Shown here: piece after piece, positions 20,869-34,045 of the stretch
How the letters are laid out: every line of letters begins with the position of its first letter
Position numbering within the stretch: the stretch's first letter is position 1
From: Ephydatia muelleri
Lineage: Eukaryota; Porifera; Demospongiae; Spongillida; Spongillidae
Assembly (NCBI GenBank): GCA_013339895.1
Contig: JABACO010000010.1
Location: forward strand, 5,329,585 to 5,393,584
Direction of reading: 5' to 3'
Length of the DNA stretch: 64,000 nucleotides
The notes under the pieces: model-generated
Database searches by the model: none
Seen by the model: the letters and a program-made list of their open reading frames with translations, nothing else
What the model was told of the DNA's origin: nothing
Made by a program: the position numbers and the translations under genes

Positions 20869-22650
20869 CATGGTTCATACAGGTTTCATTTTAGCTATTC
20901 CCCTGACTTTCCATGTCATCCATAATTTACTTTCCCTGACTTCCTACTTAGTACTTCTTAAATAACATAAAAATTCCGCTTCTACCATATTACACTGCAT
21001 GCACACAATCAGAAAAAACAAGAAATGTCATATACTGGAGAAGTCTTCTCTCCTTGCAGGAGAATCTTTAAACAGGTGATATGCACTTGTCAGAAGAGTT
21101 TATATGTCCCATCCAGTCTCTGACTAAATGCTCCACGTATGACATGCAGTCCACATGAACCAATATTTAGAAAACAAAATTCCATTCTCTAACTGAATTT
21201 CACTCTGAAGGTCCTCAAATACCTTCCTTACATTAGGCCCATTCATGCTTAGCTGGAGAAGGTTTGCCTTTTGCAGTGATTCTATACCTTTTTTGAGGTC
21301 TTTCTCAATATCTACAGCCCTAGTATGGCCCATAAAAATGGATGTAAAATACATAGTTTGGACTTCATTCCGATTCCAAAATCGCAGGTACATGTAGATA
21401 GCTAACTGCTCTTGTTTCACTTTCTTATTCAAAGATTCGTCAATAAGTAAAACAAATCTTTAACGTTTTCCATGAGTAATTCCAACGGGTAAGGTGCCAA
21501 CCTGAAACTGGCCATACATCCGGCCTTAGATTCTGAACACGAAACAATCTTAGCAACTTCACTGTCTGAGAGCATTGATTGCAACAGCAATGGTACGCAC
21601 TCAGAGGAAATAAATGAATAATTACTGGTGCAGCAGCTCAGGCTGCCGAGGTGAGGAAGCACACAGCCAATGGTCAGAGGTGTACCAATTTGGGATGGTC
21701 CTGCATACATCTTGCTGTGGAATCGTATGGCGCATGGGGCAGAGAAGCCCAGATGTGTTTCACACTTCTTGCCACACAACTGGCTGTTCACAATTCAAGC
21801 AGTAAGTCAAAGATGATTTTCGAGCTGTACAGCCAATTGAACCTGGCTCTGACTAGATCAGTTGCCAGAGCAATCATCACCAGATCTTTCAACCTAGTTG
21901 ATTTTGTAGCTTGACATTAGCAGGTTATTAAATAATTACTGTCAATAAATTTTAAAAGCATCCCTAAAATCTCTGCACGTGAACGCGCATCATTGTCCAA
22001 GGTAGCTAGCTGCGGATGTTGCAGTAATTGACAACTCTGTACTGGAACTTGAAGCGTGCAATTGTGACTCGCCTGATGCTGATGACAATGTCGAGGGCTG
22101 AAGGAAACTTTGAATCGGTGCAGCGGCAACCACAACTGCCACTAAATCACGATGCTTAGCATTTGATTTGTGGCTTTTGATGGCTTCAATGCCCATGTTG
22201 GACAGCTTCAAGACCTTTGAGCAAAGTTTGCACTTGAGCTGAAACATGTATGGTCTTTCGGAACCTGTCGTATCCACTGTCTTTGAGCCATAACTCATCA
22301 AAGTAGGTCTTCTTCGACGTTTTCGGCATAGCTATCGACTTCTACAAGTAATGCTCACGTTGCTACGCGTACGCGTTTGTATAAAAGGATTATTAAACCG
22401 GTAAAATTAAAATAGATAATCGTGTGCATTATCTAATTTAATTAATGTCAGTGTATTAGTCACAAGGTTACAACGTACCTGGTTACTGCGTAGAGCAAGC
22501 AAGTGCAGTGTTAAAAGTGCCATCTAGTTTTATGCTAGCTCATTTTTCCCTGACTTTTATTGATTTTCCTGACCATCCCTGACTTCCCAGTGACCAATGC
22601 TTTCCCTGATATTCCAGTTTTCCATGACTTTCCCTGACCTGCATGAACCC
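20869..22650. mobile_element. hAT-type insertion, left arm only
   Basis: Ends carry inverted GGTTCATACAGGT (left) and ACCTGCATGAACC (right). The flanking octamers GCTAAGAT (20861-20868) and TATAAGAT (22651-22658) agree at six of eight positions, consistent with the 8-bp duplication of hAT elements. The right arm has GCTAAGATGCAT uninterrupted at 40158-40165, an empty site. The inside encodes a BED-like finger and part of a hAT-related protein on the minus strand. Confidence 0.75.
21124..22301 (-). pseudogene. hAT-family-related protein, broken
   Basis: The N-terminal part reads KCKLCSKVLKLSNMGIEAIK followed by SHKSNAKH, a C2H2/BED-like zinc finger. After a variable stretch come SDSEVAKIVSCSESKAGC, APYPLELLMENVKD, LRFWNRNEVQT and LLQLSMNGPNVRKVFEDLQS, matching a hAT-related family common in animal genomes. 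The frame changes near 21430. The C-terminal hAT dimerisation region is missing, the sequence ending near CHTW. It is not functional. Confidence 0.7.
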
Positions 22651-23051
22651 TATAAGATGCGTTTACATGTACATGGGACACTGAGTATCCCGCTAGTACA
22701 GGTTCCTTTAGTACATGTACACTGTATATGTATGATAAAATCAAGTTGAGTTATGAGCAGAAATGCTCCCATGATGTGACTAGTTAATACAAAGGGTCTA
22801 AACTATGAATTACACAATTCAAATATGGTTTGGCCTCTGGGCTAAATATCAAACAATTACGTACTGGACTAAGGCCTCATTTGCACAAGATTTAAATATG
22901 TCTAATTATGTCATCATTTATTGACCTGACATAATTTTACCTTGCTCTTTTTCACATTACAAATGCATACATGTAAACACATGTTATGGTCCATTTGTTG
23001 TTTTACAACTAGATCCTACATGTGTGCATGCACCATGTGAGAAGACACCTA

Positions 23052-23816
23052 CAGTAGCGGTCATAATAAAAGTCACGTTCCGTTTTAGTGCAACGATCGT
23101 AGCACTGTGCAGTCTTTTTTAAACACGAAGCTAAAACGATGAACATTATGGCACTTCTGCATATGTGAACTAGTTCCGCGAAGTGCGCAACTCCGTTTTA
23201 TAGTAAAGCACGCAGTATTTACAAATTGATGATGCTGCGTAGATTGCTGAATGGATTGAGTTGTCTAAGGTAGCACATAATACAGAACAAGTGCGTTCTT
23301 CGACTGATTCTCTATATACCGTGAAGTATCGCATCTAAGTCTCAGCTCCCAACAATTAAAATAATGGATCGTGTTTATTTTTATTTTTACTGCTACCACT
23401 ATACGTCTTGTCTTTGAAAGTCTAAGTGCCTCAATGTCCCAATGTATGAAGGGCTACAATTATTAGTGAGATATTGAGTGACGTCATAAATAACAGATGT
23501 GTCCGCTATTGGCCGGCCATGTTAGCCTGTTTCTCCTTGTTAACGTTACAAATTGAGCAATCACTGCCACGGAACGTTGATCCAAGCAATGTTCTACAAC
23601 ATACTAATCAAGCAATGCGAACGTTTTGCGAACGTTTTAAAAACACGAACTGCGGTTAAACGATGACGTCAAATTACATGTCTGGCGATCGACAACTTTT
23701 GTCGTATACGTATTTGAATTGCTACGAATCCAGAACTAAACCAAACCAGAAGCCATATCTTAGTGCTATGATCGTCGCACTAAGACGAAACATGACTTTT
23801 ATTATGACCGCTACTG
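23052..23816. mobile_element. Tc1/mariner-type TIR element (765 bp)
   Basis: Inverted ends CAGTAGCGGTCATAATAAAA and TTTTATTATGACCGCTACTG are flanked by TA (23050-23051 and 23817-23818). Similarity extends about 55 bp inward. No transposase is seen, so it is a MITE. Its ends share CAGTAGCGGTCA and a subterminal GAAGCCATAT with the 865-4703 element, suggesting one family. It is absent from the corresponding right-arm intron. Confidence 0.85.
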
Positions 23817-23819
23817 TAG

Positions 23820-24880
23820 CTGTACCTTTGTAAAATATAACCGACGATAGAAAATGTCCAGATACAATTTATCAGATTGTGAATCTGCAGGAGATTGGTT
23901 GTTAAGAACCTCAGGTCTATTAAGGCAGCCTACATGCATGCAATTATGTTTGATTAAATAGAGCAGCATTGTTAAGATACACAAAACGGGTGAACTAAAA
24001 ACATTAAAGTGTTGCAAACAGTCAGCTGATTTGAGGAACAACATGGAGTACATGTATATGATTTATAATGCTAATTTGTTTGAGCAGCTTTACAATTTCA
24101 AAGATACACGGATTTGACGATAGGTGGCGGTTTAAATGTGTGACGATTGATATTGATACGGATTTTCATGAATGTTCGGACCACGATAAAAGGTAATTGA
24201 TCTAGAATATCCATGCACATAATCAGTTGATTTTTCAGCACTAAAGTGACAAAACAAATTCAAAATGGCTGGCCATGCTGAACTAAAACCAACCTCGTCT
24301 GTGTATTATCACGGTACTCATCTAACACAGTGTGTACATGTACTACATGTAAGATAGATTGTGAAGTCACAAAAGTGCTTGATAGCCTTCACCTTTCGAT
24401 TAGTTGTCCGCTGTGCAACAATGTACACAGTCATGATAGATTATTTGAATAACTATGCACTTACATTGCAAACTGCAGTTTGCTAATAAGGAATAAGTTA
24501 ATATTATAAGGCTGGAATTGTGTCAATATGAAGCAATGTGTCTCTTGTTCATGAAGTATTTACAAGATATTTACATCTTGTTGTGTTTACAAGATAATTA
24601 CATGTACATCTTGTAAACTTCATTGTCTGTAAAAACAAACTTCCTTAAGCATCTTGAGTAATGAGGCATAGGTTTGAGTGTACAGTAGGGGAAGTGTAGG
24701 TGTGACCACAAATGTTATTTGAAGTTTGGATGGTGCAGATGTACACATGTACCACATCTTGCCTAATACCATACATGCACATGTACATCTTTACAACTTA
24801 GTGAGATGCAAGTTTACAAGCACACCCACAGCTGCATACAGTATACATTTGAAATGTTGACATGTATCTACGAAGCCTTA
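23820..24880. other. Intron-like region, no gene seen
   Basis: AT-rich non-coding sequence between the Tc1-type MITE and the module A exon; several TACATGTA words and a short ACAAGAT-rich repeat near 24560-24620. Confidence 0.4.
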
Positions 24881-24881
24881 C

Positions 24882-24963
24882 CTTGTGTCAAAATCTTCAA
24901 AATAGAGTACAGGGAGGATGCTATGTAGTGACTTGCTGAGTCCAAGTGGGAACTTACTGGTCT
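24882..24963 (-). CDS. Module A exon, alpha type (left copy)
   Basis: An 82-nt exon (acceptor CACACAG, donor AAG|GTAAGG) entered in phase 1 reads TSKFPLGLSKSLHSILPVLY then FEDFDT and leaves in phase 2, matching the phase of exon B downstream. Entered in phase 0 it is also open (RPVSSHLDSASHY), but that does not join exon B. The closest relative is 49198-49267. Confidence 0.5.
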
Positions 24964-25269
24964 CTGTGTGTGGGTGTGTTCAACAATGGAAAAAAATTGT
25001 GATTTGTAACCTGATGCCCACATACACTGAACATATACATCATCAACAGTTCTGTGTATGCTACAAGATATTGGGTAGATGGCAAACCTAATACACTGCA
25101 AATCTGCACACATTAGATTTCATATACACATATCCATGTAGATATTCATTTTCAGCCCTCATTGCATCCTGACTGAATAATGCTATTGCAGTGTTTAGAT
25201 TACTCCATATCAGTCGTGGTCAAATACAAAGCACTTTGTAGTATGAAAAAAAGTGCCAACTGTCGACTC

Positions 25270-25380
25270 ATCCATTACCTGGGAGGAGGAGGTTGGGGGA
25301 GGAGGTTGGGGGAGGAGGAGGTTGGGGGAGGAGGAGGTGGGGAAGGAGGGGGAGGAGGTGGGGGGAGGAGGAAGAGGAAC
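25270..25380. repeat. G-rich (GGGGGAGGA)n tract
   Basis: Polypurine tract of GGAGGAGGTTGG-type units. A C-rich counterpart (CTCCTCCCCCTCC) stands near 39105-39135 in the right arm, consistent with the inverted duplication. Confidence 0.85.
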
Positions 25381-25433
25381 GTAAGCTATGAATGTCTGTA
25401 ATTTTCCGTTATTGCAAGCAGAGACTGTACAAA

Positions 25434-26170
25434 GATTTGTACCCATCTGATAAGCGACTGTCACATATAGCCACAGTCACTATCAGATGGGTACGAATCC
25501 CTTCCGTCAAAACGCGAAGATCGGGCTATGACGGCTATGACCAACTAGCGTCATTGCGATTGCGACCAATCACCTCAAACCATAGAAATTAATAACGCGT
25601 ATCCACAGACAAGGGTTTTTTATAATCCAATCCTGCCGAAAGTTAAGTGTTTCCAATGTTTTGGTGAGTTCTTTCGTACACACCCAGTATCTATGGTTAA
25701 ACCAAGACAGTGACACACGCGCCGCGCGTGCACACACACACACGCACACACACACAACACACACAGAGATGTTGACACGGCAAAGTAAGGGATCGAGAAG
25801 TCTGCAATCGCTGCGATTAGTGGATGACAGTTGCATCAACATTTGTTCGATTTTTTAAAAACATATTAGAACCAAGAGGTCGTGTTCCCGTACAGTTCCC
25901 CAACGTTACCTGACACAAACGTCCGAATCGAAGTATCCATCTTAGCCAATCTCGTGGTACATGTATATTCCTTACCGTATACCAGAATTACGCCCCGTGG
26001 GCGTGTTTGGTACTATATGGTAATATCGGAGATAATCTCCTCCTTAAAAACTTAAAAACAAAAAAAAAAGGGGGGGGGGGGGGGGGGGGGGCGGCGTACC
26101 GACCGCTCTGCACAGCACTCTTGGATTTCACTTTCGCGAGGACGTAGGACGACAAGTCTGGAAGGCAAGC
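25434..26170. repeat. Dispersed repeat X, left-arm copy
   Basis: It begins with an inverted GTACCCATCTGATA/TATCAGATGGGTAC pair (25437-25494), continues through a CA-rich stretch and GATGTTGACACGGCAAAGTA, and ends in a long A-then-G run (about 26057-26092) followed by GCGGCGTACCGACCGCTCTG. The same sequence occurs inverted at 38110-39060, and part of it near 41270-41660. No coding domain is present. Confidence 0.75.
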
Positions 26171-26678
26171 GCTAACGTGGCACGTTATTTTCTCCCAAGC
26201 GCTCCTCCTCTGTGCCCGTTTTTTTGTACAGCCTTTACTTCCCTGGTCCTTTCGGTAACTTCACTATTTATTTATTTTTATCTTCTTACTCCAGACTCAG
26301 TCTCAGTCTGTGGGGGAATGGGGACAACAGGCTCCCCACACAAGCTTGACAGGGGATATACTTGCCATGCCCCCTTTCCCATCAGGTAAACCCAAGATGA
26401 CAATTCATGCTTTTGTTGTGCTTTTCCTATCATCCTGACCCAAATAATGCCCCTCAGATTGCAGGAAATATATAAATTGGCTTCTGGAGGAGGGGAGGCA
26501 AGTGGTTGTCCCTCTCCCTCCAACCCTTCCCCTGCTCTGCTGGGCCTGACCACTCTTCAATTGCTTCCAACGGGCCTGTCTGTAGTATGCTTTGGGGTGG
26601 CCTTGCAGCTGTATTAAACCTTGCCTCCGAATGAGCAGTTTCTTTGTATGCAGCCACATCTAGTGGCACATTATGTTA

Positions 26679-26684
<6 letters not shown>

Positions 26685-26754
<70 letters not shown>
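26685..26754. repeat. (CA)n microsatellite, 70 bp
   Basis: Pure CA run; its inverted counterpart is the TG run at 34013-34042. Confidence 0.98.
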
Positions 26755-26756
<2 letters not shown>

Positions 26757-26999
26757 ACAGCCTCCCCATACAACTCCCCTTACGCTGTAAAAGCAAATAT
26801 ATATACTGCTGTTAATATGTTAATACTAAACAGACAGTTTACACATTTTAGTTCGGAATCGGAGAACCCCTACGATCTAGAACATATACCTCTGTTGGCG
26901 AAAGAGGAGGTTGGAATCAGAGTTGGTATACAGATCCTTCATCCATGTCTGGATACCAATCACTACATCTGCTCCTTTGTAGTTTAGTCGTATGATAGA

Positions 27000-29975
27000 A
27001 ACATTTTAGTTCTTTTTGCAATGACAAAATAATAGTTCAACATGTCAACAATGCAATGTATTGTAAGGCCTTTGTTCTGCTAAAAGTATCTAATCATCCA
27101 GTGTGTACTATAACCTGGATGCATGGTGCAGAATAGGATTCTTTCAGCAACTTTCTAAAGAGGCAAATGTCCATTATTATTACTCCTTACTCTTGAGGAT
27201 ATTCTCAAGGGAATAGAGATTCACATGCCACTGAGATTTAGCGTTCAGCAACTCAACTGGTATGTCATAACATAAAGGTACTGTCAACTAGAGATAATTA
27301 TTATATAAATCATTATTCCAATGAGGAAAGTGAATGTAAGTAATTTGCAATGGCATTTTAATCTTAAAATCTTGCTAACAGATCGACCAACATAGCAAAG
27401 GAAGTTGAAAGTAGTCACAGTGTAGCTATTATTTTATGCTCTACTGAATTATGTGCCATTAGCTATTAATTGTGAATGTTGTAAGAGCAGGACATACCCA
27501 CCTTACTAAATAATAAGTGTAGCATGTGCATGAGTGCAGTCAATTTTGACATAAGCTCACCTTGATTACCAGCCATGATCACAGTTTTAGTAATTGCTTC
27601 ACAAAAAAGTTCCAGTCCTTCTCACTCTATCTGTGGTTACATGTATATTAATTGGTTGTTCAGAAACACCGATCCTTGAAACTGTAAAAAGAGCTCTATT
27701 TCAAACATCAGGTATTGGAGTGATCTCAGATTACAAATCACGCACATTGTCCTAGTCAAGTATTTACACATCTTTTTTTTTCAGTGACACAGGGGAGTTT
27801 GCTCAATTACTACATGTGGGGTGTATTATATGCAAAAATATAAAGATTAGGAAATGCTGACGTGTGCACTTAAAAATTTTTTTGCTGTTTTATGCTTCCT
27901 TTAATTGAAGGGGCTAGTTAGTACACATTTGGTTTTGATCTGTTTTAAATTTGGTTAGCATACTAAGATTAATATTTATAGGATTTATTAACCATCCAGG
28001 CATCAAATTTGCTGTTTCTTTATTTGATTGCAACATCTTTAGTTACATGTATTATCTGATGAGTCCAATTGACACTAAAACATCACATATTCAACTAATT
28101 TTAACTTGGTACTACAAAATGGTTCAAATATGTTGCCCTGGTATACGTTTTCTGGTGTTACAAGACGCATACCAGGACATCATCAATTTCAAATACTAAC
28201 AAAACCACCTTTAGAAGAAGGTGTCCTGTTGAATTAAATGACTGTTGGCGGATGCCAGACCATCATGCCAAAACTCCACACATTATCAGGTGAAATATAT
28301 AAGCATTTTGTACAAGCTGGCAACCAAGCAATTGTGTTGGAGACAATTGTACATATACTTCAGCACCCAGAGCCTCAGCAATGTCTATTGTGCCCAAATG
28401 TACAGCAGTAGATGCAGAAACACTCACAGTTATTTATAGATACGCAGACCATGATTAATATACAGTGTCCTATCTTGTTCTAGTTCCAAATAATACTGAT
28501 AAACAATGATGCCAATGCACGTGCAAAGGGTACAAAGATAAGTATTGATGACCAATAAATTGAACTATAGATTTATTAAAGTTGTGATCCATTATTATCT
28601 GCACAAGAGACACAAGCTTTCAAAAAATTGTACACAACTTGCAATCTCTTTAACTACATTGTCAGTACAGATCAGGTGCACCTAACATGTTTGTAAATCT
28701 AGGGAACCATCAGGCTGCTCATTCACCTTTATTGAAACCCATTGTTTGTATTGCTGTGCTCATACATGTACACTGTGACCTTTTGCATATGGTATGTACA
28801 TGTATGCACAATTCTTATCTGCATATAGGTCTTCTATTGTACCTAAAGGGTTTAAACGTGAGAAGAATTCATGATCCCTGAAGAGGGCTAGCAGTAGACA
28901 TGCCATGAGAAAAGAGAAGGAACATGTAGCTGGAGACATATACAACAACCATGCAGCTCTAAGCGAATGCTAATGTATACTGAAAACCAATCAAAAGGAA
29001 TCATTTTCGATATCCAGTGTAAGTTTTAAAACAGAGTTCAACAAGCCACAATGGGCAACTACGTGTAACTGAACATACATATGTACTAACAAGACAGACG
29101 CACTTACAAGCATGGGGGAAACCACTTTTAACAAGTGTCGTTAGCCCTGTGACTTGTCAATATATTGTCAAGGGTATATTCTCAGGGGACTAGAAACAAT
29201 TGACATTGCCACTGAGATTTAGCATTCAGCATGTTACTCACAACTCAACAGAGATGTCAAAAGTTGCTGTAAGAATCCTTTACTGCACCATCCAAGTTAT
29301 AGTACACACTGGATAATGAGTAATTAATCTCACTTCAAAGACATTTTATTGATTATTGATGACTTAAATATATGGTATTCCTTAGGTCTGGAATCCACCA
29401 CCTACAAGTTAAAACGTACAAGCAGTAACAATTTTACTCACAGTCTACATGTACTTAACTGCATACATTGACTTTCCCGTTATGTGTGGGTATGCAGAGT
29501 TGCATTAACCTTTTAGATATTGTCAATAGTTGAACAATTGTGGGAAAAGCCTTATGGTACATTGCATTGTTGGCATGTGGCATTGTTTTGAATGCTATTT
29601 GGTCATTGCAAAATATTCCTAACCTACAGAAAGTACATGTAAACTACCAAGGAGCAGATGAGTGTTTGGTATCAAGATACTTTCCCGACATGGAAGAAGG
29701 ATCCGTACAACAATTTCCATTGCAAACCTCCTTTCTTTTGCCATTTGACTGTCTATTTACTATTGAAATGTTAACAGCAGTTTGCAGTTATACAGCGTAA
29801 GAGGAGTTTTCTTACTTAGGTGTGTAGCATCTACACTGTATGTAATGGATCATTAGATAAAGTATTATTTCATGCATATGTGCATGGGATTGTTCATACC
29901 TACTCCCATTGCGAACTGGCCAGTTGGGGCTGGGCATCTACGTCACATACACCCAAAGTAGTTTCAAGTTGCCAT
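27000..29975. other. Core left part, no gene recognised
   Basis: Non-coding, with internally repeated blocks. 27080-27250 (ACTGAGATTTAGCGTTCAGCA) resembles 29140-29320 (ACTGAGATTTAGCATTCAGCA). Block 29560-29880 (TTGGCATGTGGCATTGTTTT, ACATGGAAGAAG) is repeated in direct orientation at 33100-33500. Confidence 0.5.
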
Positions 29976-29978
29976 TAA

Positions 29979-30552
29979 CTCTTTGAACGCCAAGTGCGTA
30001 TATGCATGCATGCACACACAACCATTACTCCATTCATGCATGATTTAGATATTGCGTGCAAAAATGTGTTGATCCGTCACAACTTTATGATGCATGCATG
30101 TGCTTGCTGCACTTGTAACCTTATAAGTCCATGTACAAAGTAATTATGTTTCCTCTTCACATTGGCTAAAGAACCCCATTATTCAGATGACCTCACTTGA
30201 CTTCACTAATGCATCACTACAATACTCCAAGAACAAGAATGCGTAGCCCAGATCAGTGCAGTATATCGTACATGTTCACTCCCCTCCCCCCCACCCCCAC
30301 CCCACCAACCTTTTGCCAGTTCGTATTATGGGTTATTGCAACAAAAGGTGCCAGCGGGTTATAATAGACACACAACCACATATTTGTATGACTATGTGGT
30401 TACATGCATGTCAGTATTGCACTTCCATGCATCTATAATGGTATTCAAAGTGATTTCGATCAACACAACATAACACACAGCACTGCATGAATGGTGAGGC
30501 AGATAATTCTCACATGTGTGTATACATGTATATGCACTTGGCGTTCAAAGAG
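29979..30552. mobile_element. TTAA-flanked TIR element (574 bp)
   Basis: Inverted ends CTCTTTGAACGCCAAGTGC and GCACTTGGCGTTCAAAGAG are perfect for 19 bp and flanked by TTAA (29975-29978 and 30553-30556). TTAA duplication points to the piggyBac group, although the ends start CTC rather than CCC. There is no ORF of interest. It lies almost exactly at the symmetry centre of the core palindrome. Confidence 0.85.
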
Positions 30553-30834
30553 TTAAATGGTAGCTCAGCTAGACATCCTTATATGTGTCCTGATTCCATG
30601 CTGCATCCCCTATAAGTTGATGCAAGCAGAGGGAATTATGGTCTGGTAGAATGTGCTATCACATCATCACACCTGTTACCAAAGTGCCCAGAGGGATGAA
30701 ATTTTGCCATCCATTCCATTATGCACCAGCATATGTATGCATGGGTTAGATTATACATGTAGAAGCACTTTAATTTGAATCATAGCAGCTCTTGTTAGTT
30801 ATCTCTGTAGTTCCTGGTACTAACCACAATTCTA

Positions 30835-30887
30835 GTCTGGGTTCAGATGGCTGCTTAACTCCAGCCATCTGGTCTCTGAGACCAGAC
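30835..30887. mobile_element. 53-bp hairpin insert with 13-bp direct repeats
   Basis: AACCACAATTCTA stands directly on both sides (30822-30834 and 30888-30900). Between them is a short imperfect hairpin, GTCTGG...CAGATGGCTG...CAGCCATCTG...CCAGAC. The geometry is that of a very small mobile insert with target duplication. No family could be named. Confidence 0.65.
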
Positions 30888-31949
30888 AACCACAATTCTA
30901 ATTTTTTGTTGAATGACTAGTGGTAAACAAAAGTGCATATCTGCATGTGAATATAGTTTGGATATTGATTATGACCTTCTTGGCGCCCATTTGCTGAGCA
31001 ATGCAATTGAAATCATGAGGCTGCTATCTAGTCATGCTTTATGGAAATCCTCTAAAGGCAAGGCAAGTGACATCCTGCTTGGTAATGAATGCATGGATTG
31101 AACATACAAATGCAGGGCTGCGTACTTGCTCATTGTAATTTACACATTTATTTTGGCAGCAAAAGATACTTTCCGCAGTTTAAAGGGATAATACAGCTTT
31201 CTAATGATTGCACAGTCACATGTCTAAAGGGATGTAAGGATAAGAGAGCTTCTAGTGACATTGCATGCATTAAACCAAACTCTACCATTGCAATTGTTAT
31301 GCAAGTGATCTTTAAATTCATTCACACTGTGCATTATACAACACATTGGAAATCTATGGAGATTTATGATCACCTAACTCCTCTTTCTCATGGCATGTCT
31401 ACTGCTAGCCCTCTTAAGGGATCATGCACGTTTAAACTCCTTAGATAGTACGGTGGGAAATGAGCCCGAAGTAATAGGCTCATGGGTTGTTAGAACATGT
31501 GGGGGCTGTCATGGGTACTTGTGGTCACCTTCCACCTCAGCTGTACCTTTCCATGGCAATGTGCACAGTTTCCATCACCCTCTCCTGCCTCAGCACTGTA
31601 TGTGTTGATCAGCCTTCTGGCTATCCTCTGTCAGTATTACTCTCTGTTAGCCATCATCCAGTGTGTCACCAGTAGGCCTACAGAATCGGAAAGGACAGTC
31701 CTAATGCATATCGCATTTGAAAATCTTTGCTCAATCAATACCATACACCTGAACATCTGGCTGCTACTGTGTATTTAACAAATGGGCATAGCTCTGATAT
31801 AGAGCAAGAGCACTAAATAAATGTTTTCAGTGTGTTTGCACATGTGACAGATTATTAAACATTAAAACTGGACTTTCTTGCTATAGTTCTGAATCAATTG
31901 AGTCACACATCGTAAACCTGTAGATATGTAACTGCTTAGCTGTGCATAC

Positions 31950-34008
31950 TCACCAGTTCACTGCTTGACTTTGAATCAACTTAAGGTCAGCTACAAAGCC
32001 TAATCCTGGATTATCACGAGAGGTGCAAAATTACACCTGGCACTTTGACAGTGACAGCACATTCCACACAGACTAGTTCACATCTCCCCCTTGTTTGCAT
32101 GAGCTAGCATGATGTCCTAAGGGATGCAGCATGGAATCAGGACATATATAAGGATCCAAGAAACATGGAAATGGCTTGATGTGGTGTTACTGGAAAGTTG
32201 AGAATTCCCACATGTGACTTCGTTTATTCCCAGAGATTTATTGCTTTTCTGTTTACACCTTACATGTACTTCCTATTCTTATAAAGAGACCTTCTATGGC
32301 CACAATGAGCCTTAGTAATTAAAAAAGCGTTGCACTGTGCTTCTCCTACTCCAAGTGGCTAATGCTGCTTGTAAAGTATGTTCATTTGTCTGGGTTTGGT
32401 TATCAATCATTTCCACATCTTTCTAGTTAAGAAGATTTAATAACACCCTTTGTTCACTGCTGGAGCAAAGGCGTTGTCATCGAAATGAAATTATAATCAG
32501 TTTTGTAACCTATTCAATGACTGCCAATTATAGCACACCTCCACCACTAACTCACCATAACAGCTGTCAGCTGCCCTTCTCTTAGTGTCTATAATAGGTT
32601 TGCACACAGACACAAACCAGTTCAAGCTGCCGTTTAATGGTGGGTCAGTTTAGAAACGAACTTCAAGAGACTTCAATCTTCTCCATGTGTCTAACTCCAT
32701 GCTAGTACAGTGTACATGCACACAAGGGGGAGATACCATGAATTGTTATTATAGGCTATCATAGAATATGTTTATTGAATCGCATTGTTTGGCACCTGAA
32801 GTACATGTAGGTAAGTATACCTTGCTACAGATCATTGCCAAGATGTGCAAAAATAAATGCGTGTGAAGTGAGCATTCAATAGACCTCTCTCCCTATCCTC
32901 ACCTCTATTCTACCCTCCCCTCTGTACACTAACCTCCACTATAAACTTTCTTTTGATGTGTTTAGTGTCATCCAGTGGAGGTGAGTGGAGTACAAGGAGA
33001 TGAGGTTTAGTTGATCAAACTTATTCTGAAAAGGAAACTTGTCAAATACTAGTTTGCTGCACTTGCCATACGTTACCACATTGTGTAAATTGCATTTTTG
33101 GCATGTGGCATTGTTTTGAATGCAATTTGGTAATTGCAAAACGACACAAAAATGTAGCTAACATACATGTACAGGAATAACTACCAAGGAAGAGATGAGG
33201 CATTTTTAGTGTTTGATATCACAAGATAGATGTGTTTGATCTTTCCAGACATGGAAGAAGAATTTGTACAGCAATCCCCATTCCAACCCTTCTCTTGGTT
33301 GTATGTTCTAGATAGTAGGGGTTTTCCAATCCCGAACTTAAATGTGTAAACTGTTACAGTTTATCCTAGATGTTGCACAAACTGTCTGTTTACTATCATA
33401 TACCTGTATTAACAGCAGTATCTATGTTTGCTTTTACAGAGTAAGAGGAGTTGTCGTGTATGTAATATAATTAAATTAAGTATTATTTCTGCATATATGG
33501 CTCTACGTATGTACAGCTGCATGCCTACAACCTTGTCACACACACACACCCCCGGCCCCTCCCCCTCGCACAATCTAATCATATATGTATGCCAGTGTGC
33601 CCCGATGTATGCCTATTGCCAGGCATGGCCTAATACATAATACCTTGCCTTACCATAAGTCTAGGGAGAAAACTGATATAGTATACATAGCACAACACAG
33701 TGAGCTAGCTAAATAAACTACGAAGGTGTTTAGTCCTGCACATACACATATGCATAGGCACACACAAGGTATACACTTACGAGGACTTGCTGCCATATCC
33801 AGTGATATCCTCTGTAGAAGAGAGATTGCGCTGATTGCCATAGCTATCAGACCTGCAGGATATACATGGTTAGTCTGTGTACAGAGGTCTGGTATGTATG
33901 GGATCTGGCATAGATTGTAGTCTATATAATCTATGGATCTGGTGTGTACAGGAAGTGGAATAAAGGAAAAATGTTACTTACGAAAGTACTAGCCATACAT
34001 ATCAACTA

Positions 34009-34045
<37 letters not shown>

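Larger units (their letters stand above)
5246..24963 (-). pseudogene. Left copy of an SRCR/Ig/FN3 receptor locus
   Basis: This span collects exons on one strand that match, in order, exons of the right copy at 39.3-55.2 kb. From 5' to 3' they give short unrecognised modules, SRCR domains, an Ig-like domain, an FN3 domain, a short stalk and a transmembrane segment. Exon borders in the extracellular part are mostly phase 1-1, usual for shuffled surface domains. In-frame stops lie at 17018-17016, 9831-9829, 9431-9429 and 6674-6672, and the transmembrane exon is frameshifted near 5311-5315. A minisatellite interrupts one SRCR exon. Whether the N-terminal modules belong to the same gene is inferred from phase and spacing. 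It is probably a pseudogene unless some differences are sequencing errors. Confidence 0.7.

Noticed and set aside
20869..22650. Reading the hAT element at 20869 and the one at 42053 as two halves of one transposon
   Set aside because: They have different TIRs and target contexts and lie in different arms; each is a separate remnant.
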